Positions 26,728-35,188 of a DNA stretch of 64,000 nt are shown here, piece by piece; the first letter of the stretch is position 1; each line of letters opens with the position of its first letter. A model generated the notes under the pieces. The model had not been told where the DNA came from. It did no database searches and saw only the letters and a program-made list of their open reading frames with translations. Made by a program: the position numbers and the translations under genes. Origin of the DNA: Acidimangrovimonas pyrenivorans (GTDB lineage: Bacteria; Pseudomonadota; Alphaproteobacteria; Rhodobacterales; Rhodobacteraceae); NCBI RefSeq assembly GCF_042643245.1, contig NZ_JBHRSK010000004.1:1240001-1304000 (forward strand). Reading direction: 5' to 3'.

Positions 26728-27688
26728 ATGGAGCCGCTCTTGGCCTACTTGAGACCTTTGGCCGTGGCCCTGGCCGCCGTGGCCTTGGCGGTGCTCGTCC
26801 TGCGGCTTGGCCGCCGCATGCGGCGCCGGCAGCGGCAGGTTCAATACGAGGACGTCCTCAAGCACCTCAGCAGGGCCAGGCAGGAAGGGACCCCCGCCAC
26901 GATCGCCGAGATTGGCGGCCGGCTCGGCCTGACCCCGGCCGCCACGCTCGCGCTGGTCCGGGAACTGGAGGCGGCTGGCCTGCTGCATACGGTCACCGGA
27001 GGACTGGAGCCGACCGAGAAAGGCGAGCGTATCGGGCGCCGGGTCCTGCGCGCCCATCGGCTCTGGGAACGCTACCTGTCGGACGAGGCTCGGGAACCGC
27101 GCGAGAGCCTGGACGATCTGGCCGAGCGGGCCGAGCACCGGCTGGAGGCGGAGCAGGTCGAGGCACTCTCGGAGCATCTCGGCCATCCTCGCACCGACCC
27201 GCATGGCGATGTCATCCCCGGTTCGTCGGACCGGATCGCGCCCCGGCAGCGCGTGCCCCTGACCGACTGGCCCCGTGACCGGCCGGCCGTTGTCCTCCAT
27301 GTCGGAGACGAGCCCGCCGCATCGCTGAATGAGGCCTTGTCACGCCCGGCACGGTGCTACGCATTCCCGCCAGCGGCGGCGGAGAGATAACCGTCGATGC
27401 CGGCGAGGGACCGCGCCGCCGACGCTGGCAGGCTTGGCTCTTGGTCGGCAAGCCGAGGTGATCGGGCTCAAGCCCGGTTGCGGCGGCCTCATGTGCCGCC
27501 GCTTGCCCGATCTCGGCTTCACGCCGGGCGTGCGGATCGCGGCCGTGTTGTCGAATGTCGGCGGCGAGGCCCATGCCTACCGCATCCGCGAGACACTGAT
27601 CGCGCTGCGCCGGCAACAGGCCGAACAGGTCCTGATCGGCCCCGCCCGGGACGGCGACACGCCCGAGAGCGCGGGAGCGAGGCCATGA
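26728..27688 (+). pseudogene. DtxR-like/FeoA regulator gene broken by two frameshifts
   Basis: The first frame (26728-27390, 220 residues) has an N-terminal TM helix (LAVALAAVALAVLVLRL). After it come a DtxR-type winged helix (about 45-105, IAEIGGRLGLTPAATLALVREL) and a helical dimerisation region (LWERYLSDEA, EHRLEAEQVEALSEHLGHP), then the start of an SH3/FeoA-like fold. At about 27350 the sense continues in a second frame (GTVLRIPASGGGEITVDAG). From about 27420 it is in a third frame, ending in a good FeoA domain (LPDLGFTPGVRIAAVLSNVGG, then IRETLIALRRQQA). The reconstructed protein is membrane-anchored DtxR-FeoA, a type found before feoB. Two single-base errors in the sequence could also explain it. 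Confidence 0.7.
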
Positions 27689-28400
27689 TCCCGCGGTTTT
27701 CGGGACCAGCGGTGCCGAGCGCCCGGCCCGCACCTCCCGCCTCGGTCAGCCCCGCGACCGGGCCGACAAGACCCGCAGCGTCGCGCTGGCGGGCAATCCC
27801 AACACCGGCAAGTCCACCGTGTTCAATGCCCTGACCGGGCTGCGCCAGCATACCGGCAACTGGCCGGGCAAGACCGTCAAGCGTGCCGAGGGCTGGTTCG
27901 CGCTGGGCGGAAGGCAGTACCGGCCGGTCGACCTGCCCGGCACCTATTCCCTGCTCTCCGCCTCCACCGACGAGGAGATTGCCCGCGACTTCCTGCTGTT
28001 CGGGAAACCGGACTGCACCGTGGTCGTCGTCGATGCCACCGCGCTGGAGCGCAATCCGAACCTCGTCTACCAGGTCCTGGAGATCACGCCCCGCGTCGTC
28101 GTCTGCGTCAACCTGATGGACGAGGCCCGGCGCAAGGGCATCGAGGTGGATGTCGCGCGGCTGTCGGCGGAACTCGGCGTGCCGGCGGTGGCAACGGTGG
28201 CCAATTCCGGCGAAGGGCTCGACCGGCTGGTCGCGGCCGTCGACGGCGTCGTCAGCGGCGAGATCGCGACCAATCCCGGAACGCCGGCGCCACCGGCGGC
28301 CGCGGCCGGACTGGTCGAGGACCTGATGCCGCTGGCGCTTGCCATCGCGGTCTGCGGCGTGGTTGCGAGCCTCGCGCGGCTGGCGATGACCCTGTCGTAG
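27685..28400 (+). pseudogene. feoB: feoB relic: G-domain only, no transport domain
   Basis: FeoB is the GTP-gated ferrous-iron permease. Its G-domain is intact here: G1 GNPNTGKST (27792-27818), G2 region GNWPGKTV, G3 DLPGTYS, G4 NLMDEA, then a switch-like helical part. The natural ATG at 27685, overlapping the FeoA stop, is in a different frame from the G-domain, so a frameshift separates them. After about residue 190 the chain ends with one hydrophobic segment (LPLALAIAVCGVVASLARLAM) and a stop. The roughly 450-residue membrane permease is missing. Iron transport by this locus is therefore not possible, though the G-domain could still be made from an internal GTG. Confidence 0.7.
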
Positions 28401-28771
28401 CGAAAGCAGCCGGCGGCCGGCAGGACGACCGGAACGCCGCCATGCGACATCGGGAAGACGCGAAGCCTCGCTCGCGGGCTGGCTCGCCGACGGCCGGACG
28501 CGATGTCCCGCACCGCGCCGCCGGCGAATGCGGAACGGGTCACGACCTCCGGCAAGCGTTCGTCTCGTCGCCGGAACAGACCGGGGATCGTCGCGGCAGC
28601 ATCGCAGCCGACGATGTCGCGCCGTGCCGATCGTGACCGGCCGACGAGTTGGAGAATGCCACTTCCCTGTCGCAATGTTCCGGGCACAGTCAAACGGGCC
28701 GGCGGGACAGGCTCGCAAGACGCGGGGGTGAAGCGACCGCCTGGCGCATTCCGGCCGGGGAACGGCAGGGG
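28401..28771. other. Intergenic region (371 bp)
   Basis: Lies between the feoB relic and the converging end of rtcB. No terminator with a T tract, no Fnr box and no credible gene was seen. Confidence 0.5.
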
Positions 28772-30202
28772 TCATCCCTTGATGCAGATGAGCGGCACCA
28801 GCCGCGCCACGCGGCGGGCAAGGCCGGCCTTCTCGGCGACCTCGACCACCTGGCCAACGCTCTTGTAGGCCCCCGGGGCCTCCTCGGCGATGCCCCGTTT
28901 CGACGGGCTCTTGACGATGATGCCCCGCGCGGCGAGGTCCTGCTGGACCCCGCTTCCGGTCCAGTTCCGGGCCGCCGCGTGCCGGCTCATCGCCCGCCCC
29001 GCGCCGTGGCAGGCCGAACTCAGCGCGGCCGCCTCGGAGCGTGGATCGCCGACCAGAACCCAGGATTCGGTGCCCATGCTTCCGCCGATCAGCACCGGCT
29101 GGCCCACGGGGCGCAGCGCCGGCGGCAGGGCCGGCGCGCCGGGGCCGAGCGCCCGCGTCGCCCCCTTGCGGTGGACGAACAACCGCCGGGCGACGTCGTC
29201 GACCGCGTGGGCCTCTTCCTTGCAGGTGTTGTGCGAGACATCGTAGAGCAGCCCGAGACGCGCCTCGGGCAGGAAGCGGTCGAACACCCCGCGCGCCAGA
29301 TGGGTGAGGATCTGGCGGTTGGCCAGCGCGCAGTTGATGCCGGCGCGCATGACGCCCAGATAACGCTGCCCGAGCTCCGAGGCGATCGGCGCGCAGGCCA
29401 GTTCGCGGTCGGGCAACCGGATACCGTGGCCGGGCGCGGCCAGCGCCATTTCGCGCAGGTATTCGGTGCCGATCTGGTGGCCCAGCCCGCGCGAACCGCA
29501 ATGGATCATCACCACCGCCTCTCCCGGGTGCAGATCGTAGGCCGCCGCCACCTCGGCATCGAGGATTTCAGCGACCTCCTGAACTTCGAGGTAGTGATTG
29601 CCCGAGCCGAGCGTCCCCATCTCGTCCCGCTGTCGCCGCCGCGCCTTGTCCGAGACGACTTCCGGCGTCGCGCCGGCCATGCAGCCGCGCTCCTCGATCC
29701 GCTCCAGATCCTCGGGCCAGCCGTAGCCCCGGGCCACGGCCCAGCGCGCCCCGCCCGCGAGCATCGCCGTCATCTGCGCCGCGTCGAGCAGGATGCGCCC
29801 ATGGCTACCGACGCCAGCCGGGATGGCACGGGACAACTCGTGCGCCAACGGCGCTTGCACGGCGCGAATCCGGCCGGCATCGGTTCCGGTCGTCAGAAGC
29901 CGCACGCCGCAGGAGATGTCGAAGCCGACACCGCCGGCCGACACGACGCCCCCCGCCGCCGCGTCGAAGGCAGCGACACCGCCGATGGGAAAGCCGTAGC
30001 CCCAATGCGCGTCGGGCATGGCATAGGCCGCCGCGACGATGCCCGGCAGGCTGGCGACATTGCGGATCTGCTCCCCCACTTTTTCGTCCATCTGCGCCAG
30101 CAACTGGCGGTTGGCATAAATAATGGCGGGAACCCGCATCGCCCCGGTCTGCGGCATCTGCCACGCATGGGGCGCAACTTCCGTCAGACCGGCCCTCTCC
30201 AT
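28772..30202 (-). CDS. rtcB: RNA-splicing ligase RtcB
   Basis: GTP/Mn2+-dependent ligase that joins 2',3'-cyclic phosphate (or 3'-phosphate) and 5'-OH RNA ends, repairing cleaved tRNA or rRNA. Family motifs are complete: AMPDAHWGYGFPIGGV, GVGFDISCGVRLL (D95, C98 metal ligands), GSGNHYLEVQ, HCGSRGLGHQIG, DVSHN, and CHGAGRAMSR, the last carrying motif residues next to the guanylylation site. Length of 476 residues is normal. It follows the archease gene by 12 bp, which fits the known role of archease in multiple-turnover RtcB. RtcA (the cyclase) is not in the window. Confidence 0.95.
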   Translation of the reverse strand: MERAGLTEVAPHAWQMPQTGAMRVPAIIYANRQLLAQMDEKVGEQIRNVASLPGIVAAAYAMPDAHWGYGFPIGGVAAFDAAAGGVVSAGGVGFDISCGVRLLTTGTDAGRIRAVQAPLAHELSRAIPAGVGSHGRILLDAAQMTAMLAGGARWAVARGYGWPEDLERIEERGCMAGATPEVVSDKARRRQRDEMGTLGSGNHYLEVQEVAEILDAEVAAAYDLHPGEAVVMIHCGSRGLGHQIGTEYLREMALAAPGHGIRLPDRELACAPIASELGQRYLGVMRAGINCALANRQILTHLARGVFDRFLPEARLGLLYDVSHNTCKEEAHAVDDVARRLFVHRKGATRALGPGAPALPPALRPVGQPVLIGGSMGTESWVLVGDPRSEAAALSSACHGAGRAMSRHAAARNWTGSGVQQDLAARGIIVKSPSKRGIAEEAPGAYKSVGQVVEVAEKAGLARRVARLVPLICIKG

Positions 30203-30214
30203 CCGCCTCTCTCC

Positions 30215-30649
30215 CTAGACGTCGACGACGCAGCGCGCCGCCCAGCGGCCATCGCGACGACGGCGGACCGACAGTTCGCTCAGCGTCGCCCCCTTCGGCT
30301 CGACCGCGGGGGCGTGGCGCGCGGGATCGACGGGCTCGCCGAGCAGATCCGCGACGAGACCGTCGCCCTCGACCCGCACCCGGAAGTCGCCGAACAGCAT
30401 GCCCCGCGTGGCCATCTCGTAGATCACCGCGTTGAGCCAGTCGTAGAACAGCATGTCGAGGTCGGGCGCCTGGCAGCTGACGCGCACCGTCTCGCGCGCA
30501 GCGATCCGTTCGAGCGGTGTCATCGCCGCCACCATCGCCCGCGCGGCGTTGGCGAAGGCCTGCGCCACATCGGTGCCGAAGCCGCAGACGATGATGTCCG
30601 CCGCATGGGCCTCCAGCACCCAGTCCTGCAATTCCTGCGCCCCGCTCAT
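30215..30649 (-). CDS. Archease, RtcB cofactor
   Basis: A small (144-residue) metal-binding protein that promotes guanylylation of RtcB. Signatures are HAADIIVCGFG (residues 15-25), PDLDMLFYDWLNAVIYE (62-78), and the C-terminal EPKGATLSEL followed by WAARCVVDV. The start at 30649 has GGGAGG upstream; the open frame to 30718 is Gly/Ser-rich and rejected. First gene of archease-rtcB. It is divergent from the BON-protein gene, with a partial Fnr-like site in the 119-bp spacer. Archease-rtcB pairs are widespread in archaea and some bacteria, and less usual in this group. Confidence 0.9.
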   Translation of the reverse strand: MSGAQELQDWVLEAHAADIIVCGFGTDVAQAFANAARAMVAAMTPLERIAARETVRVSCQAPDLDMLFYDWLNAVIYEMATRGMLFGDFRVRVEGDGLVADLLGEPVDPARHAPAVEPKGATLSELSVRRRRDGRWAARCVVDV

Positions 30650-30704
30650 CGCGATTCCGCCTCCCGATCCACTCCCAGACTGACCTGCGTTCCCGGAACC
30701 GTCA

Positions 30705-30718
30705 TTGCGGAGCGTCAA
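30705..30718. promoter_or_regulatory. Partial Fnr-class site between archease and BON genes
   Basis: TTGCG-GAGC-GTCAA has one full half-site (GTCAA) and one degenerate half. For the BON gene the -41.5 geometry would put the start site near 30753, 16 bp before its ATG. It could serve either direction. No good -10 is visible, so it is a weak call. Confidence 0.35.
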
Positions 30719-30768
30719 TGCGCGGCGGCCGCCGGTCGGGCAGGTTGGAAAAAGGAGGATAGCTGGTC

Positions 30769-31530
30769 ATGGCCGAAGAGAACCGCAAACAAGCCATTCT
30801 GAGCGAGCTGCGGGCAAGGTTCCGCAGCGAACCGCGCCTGGGCCCGCATTTCCATTTCGACAGCCTGGATTGGGACGAGACGGGCACCCTGATCCTTGGC
30901 GGCGAAGTGCCGAGCGTCGCGGCCAAGAAGCGGGCGCTGGAATGCGCCGCCTCGCATCCGGCGGTCAACGCGATCCTCGACCGGGTGCATGTCGCCCCTG
31001 CCACGGCGATGGGCGATGCCGAGATCCGCGCCCATCTGCGGGAGTTCTTCACCCGCGAGCCGGCCTTCGCCGGCTATGCCATCCGTCAACAGGCGTCGTT
31101 TGCCGCTCCTGCCGGTGCCAGCCCGGATCTGGAGCTTGTCGCTGGCGATCCAGCCGCCGCCCCCAGTCAGATCGACATCGAGATCAGCGCCGCGGTCGTG
31201 ACCCTCGGCGGCCGGGTCCCGAGCCTGACCGCCAAGCGTCTGGCCGGGGTCATGGCCTGGTGGGTTCCCGGCGTCCGTGACGTCGTCAACGGGCTCGAAG
31301 TGGAACCGGAGGAGGAGGATTCACCGATCCGGATCGAGGAGGCCGTTCGCCTGGTGCTGGAACGGGACCCGTTTCTCGACGCCGGACAGGTCCGCGTCGG
31401 CGTCCGGCGGCGCACCGTCCACCTGACCGGCGCCGTCCGCAGCGCCGCCCTGCGCGACATGGCCGAACGCGACGCATGGTGCGTGTTCGGCGTCGATGAC
31501 GTGCTCAACGAGATCGAGTTGCTGCGCTGA
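30769..31530 (+). CDS. Cytosolic triple-BON-like domain protein
   Basis: A 253-residue protein without a signal peptide. It carries BON-like alpha-beta repeats: about residues 5-80 (ILSELRARF, LILGGEVPSVAAKKRALE, VNAILDRVHV), 85-175 (LREFFTREPAF, VVTLGGRVPSLTAKRLA, VRDVVNGLEV) and 185-250 (VRLVLERDPFL, VHLTGAVRSAALRDMAE, VDDVLNEIELL). BON domains usually bind phospholipid or act in the periplasm (OsmY). A cytosolic multi-BON protein next to stress genes is a recurrent but uncharacterised type. A strong AAGGAGG lies 10 bp before the ATG. It heads a two-gene unit with the small protein at 31588. Confidence 0.85.
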   Translation: MAEENRKQAILSELRARFRSEPRLGPHFHFDSLDWDETGTLILGGEVPSVAAKKRALECAASHPAVNAILDRVHVAPATAMGDAEIRAHLREFFTREPAFAGYAIRQQASFAAPAGASPDLELVAGDPAAAPSQIDIEISAAVVTLGGRVPSLTAKRLAGVMAWWVPGVRDVVNGLEVEPEEEDSPIRIEEAVRLVLERDPFLDAGQVRVGVRRRTVHLTGAVRSAALRDMAERDAWCVFGVDDVLNEIELLR

Positions 31531-31587
31531 GCCCGCAGGGAGCGCGCGTGGTGCAGCCCAAAGGCGGGCCAGCAAGGAGGAAAGGCC

Positions 31588-31824
31588 ATGAAGATCACCC
31601 GTGAAGAAGTGAGGCGCATACTCGGGGATATCAGCGATCACATGGTCGTCGAGATACTCGCGACCGGCGCAACCGAAACCGACCTGCAGGAAGCGGCCGC
31701 CCATCTGGCCCAGGAGACCGATGTGATGGGCGAATTGGAGCGGCCCCTGACCGGGCGCGCGCTGCAGATCTACACCCTCGTTCGAAGCCTCGACGAACGC
31801 TGGGAGGAAGAGCGCGACGCCTGA
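31588..31824 (+). CDS. Small conserved-looking protein of unknown function
   Basis: 78 residues, start MKITREEVRRILGDISDHMV, preceded by AAGGAGG at 7 bp. It is predicted to be all-helical and acidic, with a pattern (ILGDISDHMVVEILATGATETDLQEAAAHL) that suggests a small helical bundle. Codon choice and the ribosome site argue that it is real. It lies 57 bp after the BON gene on the same strand. I do not recognise the family with confidence. The spacing suggests co-transcription with the BON protein. Confidence 0.75.
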   Translation: MKITREEVRRILGDISDHMVVEILATGATETDLQEAAAHLAQETDVMGELERPLTGRALQIYTLVRSLDERWEEERDA

Positions 31825-31862
31825 GCTCTGGACCGGGAGTGCCGCCAGCTTCGCGACGCCGG

Positions 31863-31918
31863 CTGGGCGGGCCTGGCTGGGCGGGCTCGACTGGGCGGGC
31901 TCGACTGGGCGGGCCTGG
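31863..31918. repeat. Four tandem 14-bp repeats
   Basis: Units CTGGGCGGGCCTGG, CTGGGCGGGCTCGA, CTGGGCGGGCTCGA, CTGGGCGGGCCTGG follow head to tail. They lie just after the small gene and before the insertion-element remnant. The two outer units are identical and the two inner units are identical. They may be slippage products or a decayed element end. Confidence 0.8.
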
Positions 31919-31924
31919 CAGGTG

Positions 31925-32460
31925 ACGGCAGGCGCGTTCGGACCGGCCGGAACAGGCCGGGAAAGATGATCTCGCCCGGGGCATCGCCGCACATCCTGCT
32001 CCCTGCCCCCGTCAGCCCCCTCGGGACATCCGGGTTGGTTTCGCAACGGCAGGCCGACGGCGGTGCCGTTGATGACGGGCATCGGCCGGGGCCCGCGGAT
32101 GCACCATTCCGCGGGGAAGACGAGCCGCGTCGTCCTTGAGGGGCTGCGCGGCGAGGGGAGCATCGCCGAGTTCTGTCGACGCCAGCGGATCGCGGCGAGC
32201 CATTATCACAGCCGGCGCAAGGCGTTCCACGCGGCCGGCAAGAAGCGTTGGCGGGCGTCGATCGTCTGTTTCGGGCTGGCTCCAGACCTTCGTCGCGCCT
32301 GGCGCGAAGGTCCGGCTCGGGCCGAGGCCAGCGGCTCCTGCGCGATCCCGCTTTCTCCAGCGGGATCGGCCGTGTGTTAGCAAACAGACACAAATTGCTG
32401 GTAGCGGACGGGTCATGCCTCACGCACCCCTTCGGGACCACTGACTTCAGGAGACTGCTG
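31925..32460. other. Non-coding border between stress island and transport block
   Basis: About 540 bp containing the transposase fragment at 32099-32251 and nothing else I recognise as coding. It forms the left border of the transporter region. The last 60 bp should hold the promoter of the binding-protein gene; no clear -35/-10 pair stands out. Confidence 0.5.
32099..32251 (+). mobile_element. IS3-type OrfA (HTH_Tnp_1) remnant
   Basis: About 50 residues reading KTSRVVLEGLRGEGSIAEFCRR then QRIAASHYHSRRKAFHAAGKKR. They match the N-terminal helix-turn-helix of IS3-family OrfA (E-x-K-x-R-I-V-LEGLRGE-SIAELCRREGI, then Y-x-W.K.FLEAGKKR). The leucine-zipper part, OrfB and inverted repeats are not found. 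It is a dead fragment marking past insertion-sequence activity at the edge of the transporter block. Confidence 0.75.
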
Positions 32461-33453
32461 ATGATCCGCCGCCATGCCCTACTCGCCCTTGCCTGTGCTG
32501 CCGCCGCGCTAAGCTGCGGAACCGCCTCGGCGCAAGACGTCTTGGGCAACCTCGTTCTCTACACCTCGCAACCCAATGCCGACGCGCAGCAGACGGTGGA
32601 CGCCTTCCAGAAGGCCTATCCGGGCGTCAAGGTCCAGTGGGTGCGCGACGGCACCACCAAGATCATGGCCAAGCTGCGCGCCGAATTCGCGGCCGGTCAG
32701 CCCCAGCCCGACGTGCTGCTGATCGCCGACATGGTGACGATGGCGGGCCTCAAGAAGGACGGCCGCCTGATGGCCGACCCCGAGGTCGACGTCTCGAAAC
32801 TCGACGCCGGGCTCTACGATCCGGACAAGACCTACTTCTCGACCAAGCTGATCACCACCGGGATCGTCTACAATACCTCGGCCAAGATGGTGCCCACCTC
32901 CTACAAGGACCTCCTGAAGCCGGAAGCAAGGAACAGCATCGCGATGCCCTCGCCGATGACTTCGGGCGCCGCGACGATCACGATGGACGCGATCACCGCC
33001 GATCCCGATCTCGGCTGGGCCTTCTACAGGAAGCTCGCCGAACAGGGCGCCAACCCGCAGGGCGGCAACGGCGGCACCTACAAGGCGGTGGCGGGCGGCG
33101 ACAAGCTGTACGGCTTCGTCGTCGACTTCCTGCCGATCCGCGCCGAACAGAAGGGCGCGCCGGTGAAGTTCGTCTTCCCGAAAGAGGGCGTCTCGGCGGT
33201 GACCGAGCCGGTCGCGATCCTCAAGACGGCCAAGAACGTGCCCGCGGCCAAGGCCTTCGTCTCCTTCCTGCTGTCGAAGAAGGGCCAGCAGCTCGCCTCC
33301 GACATGGGCTATCTTCCGGCGGACGCCGAGGTGACCCCGCCGCCGGGCTTCCCGCCGCGCGCGGAGATCAAGCTTCTGCCCTTCGACCCGGCCAAGGCGC
33401 TGACCGAGGACAAGCAGAACAAGGAGAAGTTCCTCGACATCTTCGGCGGCTGA
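32461..33453 (+). CDS. ABC transporter substrate-binding protein, Fe3+/phosphonate class
   Basis: A 330-residue periplasmic binding protein. Its signal peptide (residues 1-24, ending TASA-QD) lacks a lipobox cysteine at the cleavage site. The fold is family 1/ferric type: LVLYTSQPNADAQQTVDAFQKAYPGVKVQWVRDGTTK at the N-terminus, DVLLIADMVTMAGLKKDG, and a hinge region near TGIVYNTSA. The class includes Fe3+, thiamine, polyamine and 2-aminoethylphosphonate binders; the tyrosine pair of ferric binders (YY near 200) is not obvious here. The permease follows after 6 bp. The ATPase is on the opposite strand. An aminoethylphosphonate-like or organic ligand seems at least as likely as iron. Confidence 0.85.
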   Translation: MIRRHALLALACAAAALSCGTASAQDVLGNLVLYTSQPNADAQQTVDAFQKAYPGVKVQWVRDGTTKIMAKLRAEFAAGQPQPDVLLIADMVTMAGLKKDGRLMADPEVDVSKLDAGLYDPDKTYFSTKLITTGIVYNTSAKMVPTSYKDLLKPEARNSIAMPSPMTSGAATITMDAITADPDLGWAFYRKLAEQGANPQGGNGGTYKAVAGGDKLYGFVVDFLPIRAEQKGAPVKFVFPKEGVSAVTEPVAILKTAKNVPAAKAFVSFLLSKKGQQLASDMGYLPADAEVTPPPGFPPRAEIKLLPFDPAKALTEDKQNKEKFLDIFGG

Positions 33454-33459
33454 CATCGC

Positions 33460-35166
33460 ATGGCCCGCACGATCCGGCGCGGCGAGGGGCTGACCCTCGC
33501 CGCGCTTCTTCTCATCGCCGCCGCGCTTTTCGCCTATCCGCTGGCGCTGCTTCTGAAGATGGCACTGGTGCGGGACGGCGCGCCCTCGGCGGGGCCGCTT
33601 CTCGAGGCGCTGCAAAGCGCCTCGGTCCTGCGCGCGCTGGGCCACAGCCTCGATTCCTCGGCCTCGTCTGCGGCGATCGCGCTGGTGCTGGGCACGACGA
33701 TGGCGCTGGCGATCGGACTCACGGATCTGCGTGCCAAGGGGCCCTTCGTCTTCTTCCTGCTGCTGCCGATGATGATCCCGCCGCATGTCACGGCGATCGC
33801 CTGGGTCCAGGCCCTGGGACCGTCGAGCCCGGTGCTGCAATGGCTCCATCTCGCGCCGCCGCCGGGCAGCCAGAACCCGTTCTATTCCCGCGCCGGCGTG
33901 GTCGCGCTGCTGTCGCTGCAGCAGGCACCGCTGGTGTTCCTCGTGGTCCTGGCGGCGCTGCGCAGCCTACCGCGTGAAATGTCCGAGGCCGCCCGTATCG
34001 CCGGCGCCCGGCCATGGCGCCTGCTGCGCCGGGTGCTGCTGCCGCTTCTGGCGCCGACGCTGATCGCCGCCTTCGTGCTGGCCTTCGTCTCGGCGCTGGG
34101 AAACTTCGGCATCCCCGCGCTGCTTGGCATCCCCGCACGCTATGTCACCCTGCCGGTGCTGATCTGGCGCCGGCTGGCGAGCTTCGGGCCGTCGGTGCTG
34201 GGCGACGTGGCGGTCCTTTCGACGCTGCTCGCTGTCATAGCCGTCGCCGTGATCGCGCTCCAGATGGCCTTGCAGCGCCGGCTGCGCAGCCAGCTCGTCG
34301 GCCCGCCCCAGCCGCCTCTCCGGATCGCCCTCGGCCGGGCGCGGCGCTGGGTGACCGGCGGGCTGAGCCTCTGGATCCTGGCAACCGTCGCCCTGCCGCT
34401 GACCGCGCTGGTGGCGACCGCGCTGGTGCCGACCTACGGTGTCCCGCTGACGCCGGCGACGCTGACCTGGGCGAATTTCGCCGAGGTTCTGCTGCGCCAG
34501 CAGGCGACGCTGCGCGCCTTCGCCAATTCCACCCTCACCGCCGGGGGAGCCGCGCTCACGCTCGCGGCGCTGGCGGCGCTGCTGTCCTACTACCTGACGC
34601 TCAGGGGCCGCCGCCCGCTGCGCGTGGCGGCAAGCGGCCTGGCGGGGCTGGGCGAGATCACCTACGCGATCCCCGGCCTCGTCATCTCGATCGCCTTCAT
34701 CCTGGCGTTCCTGCGGCCGCTGCCGCTGGTGCATCTGTCGCTCTACAACACGCTGGGGATCATCTTCCTCGCCTATCTCTGCGCCTTCTTCTCGATCGCG
34801 CTGAAACCGGTGGCGGCGGCCTATGCCCAGATCGATCCCGCGCTCGACGATGCCGCCCGGGTCTCGGGCGCCGGCTTCGGGCTGCGCCTGCGCCGGGTCT
34901 TCGGGCCACTGGTCGCCCCCGCCGCCGCCTCGGGGGCGATCCTCGTGTTCCTGACGGCCTACAACGAGGTGACGGTCTCGTCGCTCCTGTGGTCGACGGG
35001 CACCGAGACGATCGGGACGACGATCTTCAACTACGAGGATGGCGGCTACACCGTCCTGGCCTCGGCCATGGCCTCGGTCACGGTGCTGGCGACGGTGGTG
35101 CTGATGGCGCTACTCGACATCGCGGGACGCAGGCTGCCGCCGGGGGTCGTGCCCTGGCGGGTGTGA
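33460..35166 (+). CDS. ABC transporter permease, fused double-domain
   Basis: A 568-residue inner-membrane protein with two binding-protein-dependent permease domains, about 12 TM helices in total. Each half has an EAA-type coupling loop: EMSEAARIAGARPWRLLRRVLLPLLAP near residue 172, and ALDDAARVSGAGFGLRLRRVFGPLVAP near 465. This fused architecture is typical of FbpB/AfuB and of the AepW/PhnU-like phosphonate systems. It lies 6 bp after the binding-protein gene and ends only 22 bp from the converging ATPase gene. A functional complex would need the ATPase made from a separate promoter. Confidence 0.9.
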   Translation: MARTIRRGEGLTLAALLLIAAALFAYPLALLLKMALVRDGAPSAGPLLEALQSASVLRALGHSLDSSASSAAIALVLGTTMALAIGLTDLRAKGPFVFFLLLPMMIPPHVTAIAWVQALGPSSPVLQWLHLAPPPGSQNPFYSRAGVVALLSLQQAPLVFLVVLAALRSLPREMSEAARIAGARPWRLLRRVLLPLLAPTLIAAFVLAFVSALGNFGIPALLGIPARYVTLPVLIWRRLASFGPSVLGDVAVLSTLLAVIAVAVIALQMALQRRLRSQLVGPPQPPLRIALGRARRWVTGGLSLWILATVALPLTALVATALVPTYGVPLTPATLTWANFAEVLLRQQATLRAFANSTLTAGGAALTLAALAALLSYYLTLRGRRPLRVAASGLAGLGEITYAIPGLVISIAFILAFLRPLPLVHLSLYNTLGIIFLAYLCAFFSIALKPVAAAYAQIDPALDDAARVSGAGFGLRLRRVFGPLVAPAAASGAILVFLTAYNEVTVSSLLWSTGTETIGTTIFNYEDGGYTVLASAMASVTVLATVVLMALLDIAGRRLPPGVVPWRV

Positions 35167-35188
35167 GCGCGCGCGACCGCGAGGGCCG

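Noticed and set aside
31863..31918. CRISPR-like array
   Set aside because: The repeat units abut one another with no spacers and no cas gene is present. No other array-like pattern was seen in the window.
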